Shown here piece after piece: positions 7,901 through 18,000 of a stretch of 64,000 bases of DNA; the first letter of the stretch is position 1, and each line of letters opens with the position of its first letter. The position numbers and the translations under genes are program-made. The notes under the pieces were generated by a model, which was not told the origin of the DNA, searched no databases, and saw nothing but the letters and a program-made list of their open reading frames with translations. Source of the stretch: SZUA-229 sp964531165 (GTDB taxonomy: Bacteria; Pseudomonadota; Gammaproteobacteria; SZUA-229); contig CAZHEA010000005.1 in assembly GCA_964531165.1 (NCBI GenBank), positions 24,506 through 88,505 of the forward strand. The letters run 5' to 3'.

Positions 7901-10900
7901 CTGATATCCAGACTGAAATCCTGTTGAACAATAGCCAGATTCGGTGCGGCATTAATAATGCCCGTACCCGCCAGATACTCGTCCAGATTACTGATACCAT
8001 CTGCGTCTATATCTGCTGCCGCATCATTAACCAGAGGATCCAGTCCCGCCTGAATTTCATAAGCATCAGGCATTCCATCATTATCAGTATCGGCTGAAAC
8101 AGCCGATGTATTCAGAGTATAAATCTCATAACCATCCAGCAAGCCATCACCATCCGTGTCTGCATTTAGTGGATCGGTTCCATAAATAATTTCATCACTA
8201 TCACGTAAATTATCTGAATCCGAATCCTTATTCACATCACCCCATCCGGATACAAAATCTGTTGAGTCAATACCGGCACGATCCATTGCCGCTTTTGGAT
8301 TAAACTTAAACGGTGTGGCACCAAAATTAATGCGATTAGTTAACACACCCTGGCCCTGTGTATTGCCATAAAGCATTGGATGCAACGGTGTAAAGACATC
8401 CGGTAACACCATTGTGTGAATGATTTCGTCAAATAAGATGACGTGTATCACCGGCCGTGCTGCACGATAATCAACTACAAAACCGTAGTAGTACGCGCTG
8501 AGATCAAAATCAGTTATAAAATTAAGGTTACGCCATATGCCGATCATAGAGTTTAACGACATGGAAGGCTGTTCCGGATCAAATGGATATGGGTTAGTTC
8601 GGCCATATTGAGTTGTAACACCTTGACCCGCACCATACGAAGAATTGCTACCGGCAACCAGACGATCCAGTAAACGGTGAGCTTCAAAATAACGGAATTC
8701 GCCAATCATGCCCTGGTTAGCACGAATCGCCATTTTTTCATCAATGGCATAAGCCGCTGATAAGTTATCTGCACTTAAAGTAATTCCATCGCCTTCGCTA
8801 CCGTCTTTTAATAAAGTCACTTCACTGAACTGCTTAACCGTCGGACGACCTGTATAAGTATGCACACCACCCCAGCCCATACCCATAAACTCGGCACCTG
8901 CATTACCCGCATTAAACATCAGGTAGTTAGCCGGGAAATTAAACGGCGCATTATTAGGATCATCACCCGCATTAAGGGTAATTTGTGCCGTGGAACCTGC
9001 AGTACCTGTACCAAAGGCCATTACGTATAAGTCACCGGTTATGTTTGGAAGTGCAACAGAATTTAGTAATAACTCAAAACCATCCGTGCCGGTGACAATA
9101 GGATAAACCACCGGACTCGTACCGGTATAATCGACCGCCAGGCCATAATACTGATTGATGGATAGCTGGGTAAATGTTTGCTGAACGGTGCCGTTATATA
9201 AAATACGACCATCAGTTGTCAGCCCCATACTTTCCAGATCAGTACCCGCCGCTGCGTTCAGCGGTGCATTGGCAGACGCAACTCCAATACCATAATCACC
9301 CTGTGCAACCTGTCGTTGCGCTTCAATGTAATACCAGCCCGAACCCGCACTTATTATTTGAGTACCCCTGACGGCTCGAGATGTTGCTTCAGTAAAGGTT
9401 GCCGATAACCCTGTGGCATCGATAACAACCGATGCATACTTATCAGCGTCATTTAACTGGGTTTCAGTCGGTCCACCCGGATAAGAATTAGGGTTATTTG
9501 AATTGGTACCATTTACAAACTCATCCAGATTAGTAAAGCCATCGCCATCCGTATCCAGTGAACTGTCATTTACCAATGGATCTGAAGCATGGCTAACTTC
9601 ATAGCCATCACTGATACCATCTGAATCTGAATCAATGTTTAGAGGATCGGTCAGTGTTTGATTAACTTCAACACCGTCACTCAGGCCATCAAGATCTGTA
9701 TCACTTATTAATGGGTCTGTACCTAATAGTGCTTCTATATCATCCGTCAGCCCATCATTGTCAGTATCAACAGCGGTAAAGTTAACAATTGTTACCGCTT
9801 TAACAGCAAAGCCCTGCTCATTTAGTACTTCAGCTGTAATGGTGTGGCTTGCAATCGTACTGGATGTAACACTAAAGTTGCTGCCGGTTGCCGTTAAAGC
9901 AGAAGCTGAATCACTCCAGTTAATCGTGCTGGATATATCATTACCCTGCCGATCTTTTGCCACAGCAGTCAGAGTTAAACTCGTACCGACATTGGCACTT
10001 AAGTTGGCGGATGTAATGGCGACGGTTGTCTGTGCAACCCAGCCGTTATAAATCTGAGCGGTTCCCGCAACACCTGTACTTGAAAGAATAGTCTTTACAT
10101 CATAAACAAAAGGCTGGACGACTAAATCCTGCGCGCTATTAATAGTTTGCTGCACGCCGGTTGTAGTTTGATTACCATAAACCAGAATGTGCAAGGGCCC
10201 GGTTACCTGATCCATTAACTGGGTGAACATCAGAGTATCGCCGGCAATCAGATAAACTACCGGGTTGGCTCCTGTGTAATCCACCGCCACTCCGAAAGTC
10301 GCAGCTGATGAAATAATCGTATTGTTAGAACCTAATTGACTAGTATTGTTGTAATACACCAACCCCAGTGAGTTCATACCTATACTCTGGTCACTATCTC
10401 CACCAAAGTTCGCTAGCGTTGCAGCCGCTGTTGCGACTCCGAAACCCATATTTCCCGAAGCAACCTGACGTGTACCTTCGAAATAATAGAAGCCACTACC
10501 CGGTTGTATCGCTACATTTGAACGCACGGCTCGATGAGTACTACCGGCAGTGTAGGTTACGCCAAACCGGTCAGCGGTTAAATTAATACTCGGATCTTTA
10601 TCCGTTGCACTCAGGCGTGCCGGCGAATTAGGGTAAGAGAAAATATCATTAGGGTCAGTGCCCTGTTGAAACTCATCGAAATTACTGTAACCATCATTAT
10701 CCGCATCATTCGCCGCATCAACAGCATCCAGCGGGTTCAGTAAGTTATTCACTTCATATAAATCAGATAACCCATCGCCATCGGTATCTGCTGATAATGG
10801 GTTTGTACCGTAGAGATTAACTTCATCGCCATCATTAATACCATCCGCATCGGTGTCAGCTACCAGTGGGTCCGTACCCAGTATACTTTCCTGGCTATCT

Positions 10901-13032
10901 GACAGGCCGTCACTATCTGTATCAATGTCTACAAACTGAATGGTAACGCTGATTGAAACAGGTTGTGCCTGCTCATCATTTACCTGTGCGCTAACGATGT
11001 AACTTGCTACCAGAGAATCCGTTAACGTAAAACTTGCTCCACTTCCACTCAAGCCAGTATCCGTACTCCAGCTAACCGTAGAAGATATGTCATCACCCGC
11101 GGCGTTCGTCGCAACGGCATTAAGCGTTATGCTCTGCCCGACTGTCACCGACTGATCACCACCATTAATGGCTACGCGGGTAACCGGAATCGACTCCTGC
11201 CAGCCATCAATAATAGAAGCTGCTCCACTAATTCCCGCTGCACTTAAGATTGATCGAACATCATAGGTGAATGGGCTAGCCGCTAAATCAAGTGCTGTAT
11301 TAACAGTCTGTTGAACACCTGTTGTATTTTGATAACCATAAACCAGTATATGCAAAGGCGTAGTCACCTGATCCATCACCTGAGTAAACATCAGCGTGTT
11401 ACTGGCAATAATGTAAACAATCGGGTTAACGCCACGATAGTCTACTGCTATACCGTAAGTATCTGTTCCACTGATACTGGTGTTAGCCGAACCCAGTTGG
11501 TTGGTCTGGTTGTAATAAATATATCCCAGCGCATTAATACCAATACTTTGAGCTGAATAACCACCATAGTTAACCAGACTGGCGGATGCCGTTGCAACTC
11601 CGAAGCCCATATTATCTGTGGCAATTTCACGACGCCCTTCAAAATAATAAAAACCACTACCCGCGGCAATGGACTGGTCAGTACGCACTGCACGGTGTGT
11701 TGAGCCCGCTGAGTAAATCACCCCAAAACGATCAGCTGTTAAACTGATACTCGGATCTTTATCGGTAGTGCTCAGTCTCGCCGGCGCATTAGGATAAGAA
11801 AAGCTATCATTAGGGTTAGTGCCAAACTGATATTCACTTAAACTGGAGTAGCTGTCCGCATCCGGGTCTAACAGTGCATCACCTGCAGCTAACGGATCTA
11901 ACCCATTATTCACCTCATAGGCATCCGGCAGACCATCGTTGTCCGTATCCGCATTTAATGGGTCGGTCAGTGTCGTATTCACTTCTACACCGTCAGTCAA
12001 TCCATCAGCATCCGAATCAGGATTATTCGGATCAGTACCCAGTCCGGCTTCCACGATATCAGATAAGCCATCCGCATCTGCATCCGCATCGATAAAGTTA
12101 ACGTTAACCGTTGAGGTAACAGGCTGGTTATTAATATCTAAAACCTGCGCTGTAACCACATGAGTCGCAAGCTGACTATCGGTAATCGTAATTGAAGAAC
12201 CGGTTGCACTGGCGCCCTTATCTGTACTCCAGCTTATGCTGGAAGAAACATCGATGCCGTTTTCATCAGTGGCAAGCGCACTGATAGTGACAGACTGGCC
12301 CAATGAAACATTACGATCACCATTAACAATACTGACCTGCGCATTAGCCGACCAGCCATTAATAATTCCTGCTGTACCCGTTACACCCGCTGCACTTAAT
12401 ATGCCACTAACATCATAGGTAAATGGAGCATTCACAAGATCAGCCGCCGCATTTATGGTTTGCTGAACGCCAGTCGTATTTTGATAGCCATAAGCCAGAA
12501 TGTGTAATGGTGTAGTTACCTGATCCATTACCTGAGTGAACATTAATGTATTGCTGGCAATTAGATAAACAACCGGATTAACACCGCGATAGTCCACCGC
12601 AATACCAAATGTATCAGTACCGGTAATACTGCTATTAGCCGAGCCTAACTGGTTAGTCTGATTGTAATAAATATAACCCAGTGCATTGATGCCAATACTA
12701 TCTGTGCCGAAGCCACCATAGTTAGTTAGACTGGCAGTTGAAGTTGCGACACCAAAGCCTAAGTTGGCTACTGCAATTTCACGACGGCCTTCATAATAAT
12801 AAAAACCACTAGCCGGTTGAATGGATATATCGGAACGTACACCACGGTGCGTATTACCTGCAGAAAATATGACGCCCAGACTATCTGCACTGAGAGTAAT
12901 ACTGGAATCTTTATCAGTAGAGCTGAGTACAGCCGGGGCTGCATAAATTATTGATGGGAAGACAAGAATACAAAAAACGAACAGTATGCGTGTAAACTGA
13001 TTGATAAACACGCCGGACTTTAAACCTTTCAT
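4963..13032 (-). CDS. Giant secreted modular surface protein (SPRY-like, Ig-like, TSP3, golvesin-like domains)
   Basis: The protein has about 2,689 residues. A GTG at 13038 is possible, but AGGGAA at 13044-13039 is spaced correctly only for the ATG at 13032. A signal peptide ends near residue 34 (FPSIIYAAPA). Five related modules starting near residues 36, 417, 806, 1189 and 1396 contain GSGFYYFEGRRE, GFGVATA and VDYRGVNPVVY patterns and look like SPRY-type beta sandwiches; the last two are divergent. Ig-like domains separate them, followed by DTDSDGLSD-type thrombospondin type 3 calcium repeats. Three golvesin-C-like modules (IIDTDEVGTSQSG, YEVYVWNSCY, GQWNLLGT) start near residues 1886, 2219 and 2553. 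No PEP-CTERM tail or membrane anchor is seen. It is probably a calcium-stabilised matrix or adhesion protein. The small gene downstream is coupled to it. Confidence 0.85.
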   Translation of the reverse strand: MKGLKSGVFINQFTRILFVFCILVFPSIIYAAPAVLSSTDKDSSITLSADSLGVIFSAGNTHRGVRSDISIQPASGFYYYEGRREIAVANLGFGVATSTASLTNYGGFGTDSIGINALGYIYYNQTNQLGSANSSITGTDTFGIAVDYRGVNPVVYLIASNTLMFTQVMDQVTTPLHILAYGYQNTTGVQQTINAAADLVNAPFTYDVSGILSAAGVTGTAGIINGWSANAQVSIVNGDRNVSLGQSVTISALATDENGIDVSSSISWSTDKGASATGSSITITDSQLATHVVTAQVLDINNQPVTSTVNVNFIDADADADGLSDIVEAGLGTDPNNPDSDADGLTDGVEVNTTLTDPLNADTDNDGLPDAYEVNNGLDPLAAGDALLDPDADSYSSLSEYQFGTNPNDSFSYPNAPARLSTTDKDPSISLTADRFGVIYSAGSTHRAVRTDQSIAAGSGFYYFEGRREIATDNMGFGVATASASLVNYGGYSAQSIGINALGYIYYNQTNQLGSANTSISGTDTYGIAVDYRGVNPIVYIIASNTLMFTQVMDQVTTPLHILVYGYQNTTGVQQTVNTALDLAASPFTYDVRSILSAAGISGAASIIDGWQESIPVTRVAINGGDQSVTVGQSITLNAVATNAAGDDISSTVSWSTDTGLSGSGASFTLTDSLVASYIVSAQVNDEQAQPVSISVTIQFVDIDTDSDGLSDSQESILGTDPLVADTDADGINDGDEVNLYGTNPLSADTDGDGLSDLYEVNNLLNPLDAVDAANDADNDGYSNFDEFQQGTDPNDIFSYPNSPARLSATDKDPSINLTADRFGVTYTAGSTHRAVRSNVAIQPGSGFYYFEGTRQVASGNMGFGVATAAATLANFGGDSDQSIGMNSLGLVYYNNTSQLGSNNTIISSAATFGVAVDYTGANPVVYLIAGDTLMFTQLMDQVTGPLHILVYGNQTTTGVQQTINSAQDLVVQPFVYDVKTILSSTGVAGTAQIYNGWVAQTTVAITSANLSANVGTSLTLTAVAKDRQGNDISSTINWSDSASALTATGSNFSVTSSTIASHTITAEVLNEQGFAVKAVTIVNFTAVDTDNDGLTDDIEALLGTDPLISDTDLDGLSDGVEVNQTLTDPLNIDSDSDGISDGYEVSHASDPLVNDSSLDTDGDGFTNLDEFVNGTNSNNPNSYPGGPTETQLNDADKYASVVIDATGLSATFTEATSRAVRGTQIISAGSGWYYIEAQRQVAQGDYGIGVASANAPLNAAAGTDLESMGLTTDGRILYNGTVQQTFTQLSINQYYGLAVDYTGTSPVVYPIVTGTDGFELLLNSVALPNITGDLYVMAFGTGTAGSTAQITLNAGDDPNNAPFNFPANYLMFNAGNAGAEFMGMGWGGVHTYTGRPTVKQFSEVTLLKDGSEGDGITLSADNLSAAYAIDEKMAIRANQGMIGEFRYFEAHRLLDRLVAGSNSSYGAGQGVTTQYGRTNPYPFDPEQPSMSLNSMIGIWRNLNFITDFDLSAYYYGFVVDYRAARPVIHVILFDEIIHTMVLPDVFTPLHPMLYGNTQGQGVLTNRINFGATPFKFNPKAAMDRAGIDSTDFVSGWGDVNKDSDSDNLRDSDEIIYGTDPLNADTDGDGLLDGYEIYTLNTSAVSADTDNDGMPDAYEIQAGLDPLVNDAAADIDADGISNLDEYLAGTGIINAAPNLAIVQQDFSLDISATLSVSATVSDVIDGDLSASVSWSDNNSSNTATGLNFSFVPTLGVHQITAQVTDSGGLTSTASIVVTVIDPTLVDTDGDGLYDEEEMALGTDINNPDTDADALNDGNEVNLYFTNPLIADTDGDGIPDGYEIANNLTPIDAADAALDNDGDGRSNLEEYLSGTNPNVADPAPGDIIVIDTDEVGTSQVGSWNNSGGSDHYGAGSLYATVGGAVDRYRFTPAIALSSNYEVYVWNSCYANRAVNVKHIIQHAAGITTVEVDQDCDTGVFGQWNLLGTYGFNAGSTGYLEITDEGIVPPATTYMGADAARFIRVGEVNNSPVMTISSTAANLTDGDQITLTATANDVEDGNISALISWQDDLSGLTATGNSFTFVPGLGVHTLTASVVDSSNASSSITSTITVVLSTGLLDEDNDGLNTDAEIAAGTDPLNPDSDGDGLFDGEEVLTHNTNPLSSDTDGDGIDDFFELNNSLNPLDASDAALDSDNDGVSNLDEFLAGTDPNQAPAAPVVEFIIDTDEVGTSQSGNWNSSGGSDHYGAGSLYATVGGAIDRYRFTPDLPQTSSYAVYVWNSCYSNRAVNVKHIIQHASGITTIEVDQDCDTGVFGQWNLLGTFSFNAGNSGYLEITDEGITPPATTYMGADAARFVQVGAVNSLPVITLSTTSAGLTDGDQITISATATDAEDGDLSAMINWLDDLSGTGTNGNSFTFVPGVGVHSVTATVTDSENGSASATSTITVVLSQGLLDDDSDGLNNDGETAAGTDPLNPDSDSDGLQDGAEVLTWNTNPLSADTDGDTMDDFFEVNNGLDPLDPNDAFLDADNDGVSNLDEYLAGTNPQQAPVSEFIIDTDEAGTSQSGSWVSSGGSDHYGAGSLYATVGGAVDRYRFTPDLPQAGNYEVYVWNSCYYNRAVNVKHIIQSTIGLTTLEVDQDCDTGVFGQWNLLGTFNFAAGSAGYLEITDEGIVPPSTTYMGADAARFVAVP

Positions 13033-13038
13033 TAACAC

Positions 13039-13378
13039 TTCCCTAAAAAATATTATTCATTTAGTCGCTAATTCAACTATTACCACATTTTACTGGATGT
13101 TATTGGGATAACAATCACCTAAACGTAGTACTAATATTTGAATTGAATAATATAGTATAAGCACGTTTCAGGCCTATTTTGTATCTAATTGATTTTTAAA
13201 GAATTAATTATTATAAATCGGTTTAATTTGACTTTAACTGTAAAATTTATCGACATAATATTTAAGATAGGCGGGAACTTTTTATTCACTGATAAAACAC
13301 AGTATACGTAGAAAAATAAACATGCCGGATCACCCTTGATGCATATTTTCTGGTAAATTCAAACACAGGTAAAGTAGA
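13039..13378. other. Intergenic region upstream of the giant gene
   Basis: This A+T-rich gap between the exosortase-type hydrolase gene and the giant surface-protein gene, both on the minus strand, must hold the promoter of the latter. It contains one sigma-54-like match (listed separately). I see no ORF, repeat or convincing terminator for the assembly-line operon in it. Confidence 0.6.
13160..13175 (-). promoter_or_regulatory. Candidate sigma-54 (-24/-12) promoter for the giant gene
   Basis: On the minus strand the sequence is AGGCCTGAAACGTGCT. GG and GC have the 12-base register of TGGCAC-N5-TTGC, with several mismatches in the -24 half. The expected start site would give a leader of about 115 bases, much like the candidate before the PEP-CTERM gene. 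Motif match only. Confidence 0.28.
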
Positions 13379-14209
13379 TTAAAAGCGCTTAATCCAGTTA
13401 GTCATTGCCAAAAAAGCTTTATTGCGCTGCTCAAGCAATGCATAAATATGATCTGAATAGGCAAAATACTCCACTTCAACATCACTACAGAATGCATGAG
13501 AGTTGAACGTATCTACAAATTGCTGTGCGTAGTTATAATACTCACGCACACCACTTGTATAAATGTATAAATGCTTATTACCTTTATTGTGCAAGCTTTC
13601 CATATCATCAATATAATCCTGCTTGTCTGGCAGCTCCCAGTAATACGCATCAGCTCCGCTTTCACCTGAACCGGATTTCCTGCCGACCGGCAAAAACTTC
13701 ATCATAATACGGCCTATTAAACCTAACATACGTTTCGGGCTAGCCAGTATCGGCGCATAACGCTTAATATAAAAACGCCTGGTGGGGTAACCGTAACCAT
13801 CGAGTAAAATTGAACCGGTAATATCCTCATATTTTACCGCCGCACGATGAGCTAAATCAGCTCCCGTACATAAGCCCATTACAATAATTTTTGCTGGTGC
13901 TACTTTTTCTTTAATAAATTCAATGGCCTCTCCTACATCCTGTAAGTTTCGATCTTTGAATGACTGACTATTTGACGCTAATTTTTCACTATCGCCAATA
14001 CCAGATAAATCAAAACGAAATGAAGCGAAACCCGCCTCCGCTAAATATAGAGAAAACTCTTTATTCATACGTAACGGTCCAGGACGATGCACCAGACCTG
14101 AATTTAAGATCAGAACCAAAGGCCTATCCTGATTTTGTTGCTCACTCTCGGGCTCAGATAAAATCCCAACCAGATTTTGTTTCTCACCAAATAGAAATGC
14201 CTTATCCAT
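13379..14209 (-). CDS. Exosortase A-associated alpha/beta hydrolase, type 1 (Cys-elbow)
   Basis: This 276-residue alpha/beta hydrolase fits the hydrolase 1 family of exosortase A gene clusters. Early landmarks are LVLILNSGLVHRPGPLR (oxyanion region) and FRFDLSGIGDSE. The nucleophile elbow at about residues 111-115 reads GLCTG, so cysteine replaces the usual serine. ILLDGYGYPTRRF supplies a candidate acid region and SDHIYALLEQ near the C-terminus a candidate catalytic His. It starts 4 bases after the stop of the type 2 hydrolase and ends the minus-strand operon behind the NRPS and PKS genes, whose assembly line lacks a thioesterase. A role in releasing or transferring the assembled acyl chain is plausible but inferred; a cysteine nucleophile suits acyl transfer. 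Confidence 0.75.
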   Translation of the reverse strand: MDKAFLFGEKQNLVGILSEPESEQQNQDRPLVLILNSGLVHRPGPLRMNKEFSLYLAEAGFASFRFDLSGIGDSEKLASNSQSFKDRNLQDVGEAIEFIKEKVAPAKIIVMGLCTGADLAHRAAVKYEDITGSILLDGYGYPTRRFYIKRYAPILASPKRMLGLIGRIMMKFLPVGRKSGSGESGADAYYWELPDKQDYIDDMESLHNKGNKHLYIYTSGVREYYNYAQQFVDTFNSHAFCSDVEVEYFAYSDHIYALLEQRNKAFLAMTNWIKRF

Positions 14210-14213
14210 TATC

Positions 14214-14999
14214 CTACCCTATTACTTCTATAATTTTATCAATTGACGAGTTTGGCAGAACTTTAGCTTCTATCTTATTCGCATTTTTCCATTCTGACTC
14301 TGTATCGAAATTATGCAGCGTCGCTTTTTTTAAAAAAGTATCATCACTTATTAAGTGCTCTGCATTATAACTATCGGCATAACTAAAAATATCAATCCTT
14401 TTAGTTTTAATTTTTTCTAAATCAGATAATTTTAACGACCCGACTTTATCTCTGAAACTAAGCGGAAAATCATGGCCAACGAGCTCTGTAGAAGAATCAG
14501 TGTTTGACAAAAAGTCCAGATCAAAACGATTAGGATCAACCAGCATCTGATTATGTATGGTTTGCAGATCCTTTAAATAAGCTTCGCCATCTACTACCGG
14601 ATCCCATAAGACCAAACGACTGAACTTATAAGACTCCGAAGCAAATGAGGCTAACAAAGCTCCATAGCGATAACCCACTACACTGACTTTTCGAGTTGCC
14701 GATATTGTTTTAATTTCATCGCATGACAGGGTTATATCTTTGATAAACTGCTCAACAGAAACCTCATGACTCTGCCCTGATGAATCACCTGTTGCAAAAT
14801 AATCAAAACGTAAAACATGATAACCGTTAGCCGCTAATTTTTTTGCCAGAACGCGCATTACACTGTGCGTTCTACCATATTCAAAACCAATAGGATTACA
14901 TAATACAATTGATGTATCCTGTAATTGCGAGGTTGCAGAAGGCTGGTGATGAATACCAAACAAAGGCTTTTCCGCATCACCAAAAAACAAGGGTATCAC
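14214..14999 (-). CDS. Exosortase A-associated alpha/beta hydrolase, type 2 (Arg in nucleophile elbow)
   Basis: The product has 261 residues and starts at a GTG. The N-terminal part has VLCNPIGFEYGRTHSVMR and LRFDYFATGDSSG, typical of alpha/beta hydrolases and of the hydrolase 2 family of exosortase A loci. At the nucleophile elbow (about residues 108-112) the sequence is GYRYG, so arginine occupies the position of the catalytic serine. DPVVDGEAYL follows as the next strand. No clear catalytic His is visible near the C-terminus. It may be a non-catalytic partner or carry an unusual activity. It lies between the NRPS gene and the type 1 hydrolase gene in the same operon; the pairing of types 1 and 2 is characteristic of exosortase A clusters. 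Confidence 0.7.
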   Translation of the reverse strand: MIPLFFGDAEKPLFGIHHQPSATSQLQDTSIVLCNPIGFEYGRTHSVMRVLAKKLAANGYHVLRFDYFATGDSSGQSHEVSVEQFIKDITLSCDEIKTISATRKVSVVGYRYGALLASFASESYKFSRLVLWDPVVDGEAYLKDLQTIHNQMLVDPNRFDLDFLSNTDSSTELVGHDFPLSFRDKVGSLKLSDLEKIKTKRIDIFSYADSYNAEHLISDDTFLKKATLHNFDTESEWKNANKIEAKVLPNSSIDKIIEVIG

Positions 15000-15053
15000 T
15001 CAACTACTCCTTAAAAGAACACACATGCGTATATCCTGATATTAAAATTTAAA

Positions 15054-18000
15054 TTATTTAAAAACCTTTTTAAATATTGAATTAATCATGGATTTCTTTT
15101 TCGTATCTGTTTGCTGAACTTCGTTAGAAGAACTATCATCTTCAGCAAACCCGCACTGCTCTGCCATATGCTCTAACGAATCAAGTATAATAACCCGCGG
15201 ATTTATTTTTATTCCAGTTATATCTTTTACCTTCATTATCACCTGCATAGAAAGCAATGAGTGCCCACCGATATCAAAAAAGTTATCATGCACACTAATG
15301 TTTTCAATCGCTGTATCGAGTACTTCAGCCCATATTTTTGCAAGTTGTTTACCCGCATAGGTTTCAGGTAAAACTTTTTCATCGTTATCCGCACTATTAT
15401 CTGCAAATGCATCGGGTAACGCTTTACGATCAACCTTACCGTTTGGTGTTAGAGGCAACTCCTCTAATTCGACAAAATGTTGTGGCAACATATAATCAGG
15501 CAAATCATTTTTAATTAAATCACGCAGTGAAGTTGGCGTAACAGTAACGCCTTCTGCCACCACAATATAGGCAACCAACCTGGGGTCACCGGCTCTGATT
15601 TCATTAACAACCACAACAGCCTGTTCAATCTCGCTCTGTTGTGCAAGTACCGCTTCTATCTCACCCAGTTCAATTCGAAAACCCCGCACCTTAACCTGAT
15701 TATCAATTCTCTGGCTATATTCAAGGTCACCACTTTGATGGAACTTAACCGCATCACCGGTTCGATACAAACGTTCATCACCTGTACTAAACGGGCTTAA
15801 AACATAACGCTCCTCGGTCAGATCATCACGATTTAAATACCCCTTGGTTACTCCGTCGCCACCAATATATAACTCACCCGGCACACCAACCGGAAGTGGA
15901 CGTAAATGCTCATCGAGTACATAAAATTGCGTATTATTGATTGGCTTACCTATGAGTATAGGGGCATTTGCATCGGTTATTTTATAACAACTTGACCAGA
16001 CCGTGGTTTCAGTCGGCCCATACATGTTCCATACTTCTTTAACTCGCGGCAATAATTCAACCAGCAGATCACGAGGCATGGCTTCACCCCCACAAAGCAC
16101 TTTAAGCGACGCATCACCCTTCCACTGACAGGCCAGTAAAAGTCGCCAGGTTGCCGGAGTTGCCTGCATTATAGAAACATCATGCTCTTCCATTAAATCA
16201 ACCAGGTCATCACCATCGATCGCTTCATCCGTAGTCGCTATCACAACTGTCGCACCCTGACTCAATGGTAAATACAGTTCTAAAACTGCAATATCAAATG
16301 ATAATGTCGTCACCGCTAACAAAGTATCATCTGCGGAAAGACCGGGTTTTTTTGCCATGCTTAAAATAAAATTACCCGCAGCATTATGATGAACCATTAC
16401 ACCTTTAGGCTTACCCGTAGAGCCGGAAGTGTAAATAATATAGGCCAGGTCATCAGCACTAATTTTTATATTCGGGTCAGTCACCGGCTGTGAGTTTATC
16501 GATTCTTTCTCTACATCAACCTGCACCGGTTTTGTAATATCGGGTAACTGAATGCGCTTTAATACACTGGACTGAGTTACCACAAGCTCTGCATTGGAAT
16601 TTTCCAGCATGTATTGAATACGATCCTGCGGATACTCAGGATCAAGAGGAATATAACAGGCGCCCGCTTTTAAAATACCCAGTGTCGCTATGATCATGTC
16701 CAGCGAACGCTCAAGACATACACCAATTAGTGCATTATCTTTCACACCCTGATTAATCAGGTAATGAGCAAGCTGGTTGGCTTTATCATTTAATTCTTTA
16801 TATGTTAGTTCCTCATCGTCACAAATCACCGCTACTTTATCTGCGTTATCTTCACACTGAGCCTCAAATAGCTGATGAATTATTTTTGGTTGACTAAATG
16901 AAGCGACCGTTTTATTCCAGTCTTTAGTAACTTTTTCATACTCTGTATCTGATAGAATATTTAAATCGGAAATTGGTGCATCTGGATTACTGACAGCATT
17001 TTCCAGTAAAATCTGAAAATGCTCTGCAAATCGTTGCAATGTATCATCTTCAAATATTTCAGAATTGTATTCGAGTAAGCCGCGAATACCATCCTCCGCC
17101 TCCCATAGCCAGGCCAGCATATCAAATTTGGCAGACTGATTATGTAGTTTTTGAGATTTTACATTACAGGCCTCAAGGTTGATTTCCATAGGGGGTTCCT
17201 GAAATGTGAAACCAACCTGAAATAACGGATTATAACTGGTATCACGTTTAGGCTGCAGACCTTCCACGATCATTTCAAAGGGAAAGTCCTGATTGGCATT
17301 CGCACTAAATACCATTTTCCGTACACGTTTTAACACCTCATTAAAACTGGGATTACCCGATAAGTCGGTAAAAATTGGAATGGTATTTATAAAGCATCCC
17401 ATGATTTTTTCCAGCTCAGGCTGATGACTTCGATTTGCAAAAGGTGTCCCGACTGACACTTCACTCTGCTTCGAATAAATACCCAGTAAAACAGCATAAC
17501 CTGCCATCAACGTAATAAACATTGACACACTTTGCTGACGTGAAAGTGCTTTTAAGTTATTTTTTAATGATAGCGGAAACCATAAGTGATATTCCCTGCC
17601 GATCATTGCTTGCATCGGCGGTCTTTGACTATCCAGTGGCAAGTCCAGATACTCAGCTTTGCCCTGCAACTGTTGTAACCAGAAATCCAGCTTAGGCGCT
17701 AATTGCTCATGCGTCTGATGTTGATTCTGCCAAACGGAATAATCCGCATATTGTAATTCAGGGTCAACTAAAGATGACGACTGATTATTCAGATATGTTT
17801 TATAAAGTAGCGTCAACTCTTCCGCAAACTGCACAATAGAGATATGGTCTAAAATAATATGATGGAAATTTAAAAACAAGATACATGAAGATTCAGAGCG
17901 TTTTATTACACTTGCACGAATCAGCGGGCCTTCTGATAGGTCAAACAGGCGCACGGTTTCTTTCTCAATATATTCTTTAACACTTTGTTCAGAATTTAAA

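Noticed and set aside
5405..12418. Many long plus-strand ORFs opposite the giant gene, rich in Ser and Pro
   Set aside because: They arise from the complementary strand of Asp/Gly-rich repeats, have no ribosome sites, and the minus-strand frame is continuous with clear domains.
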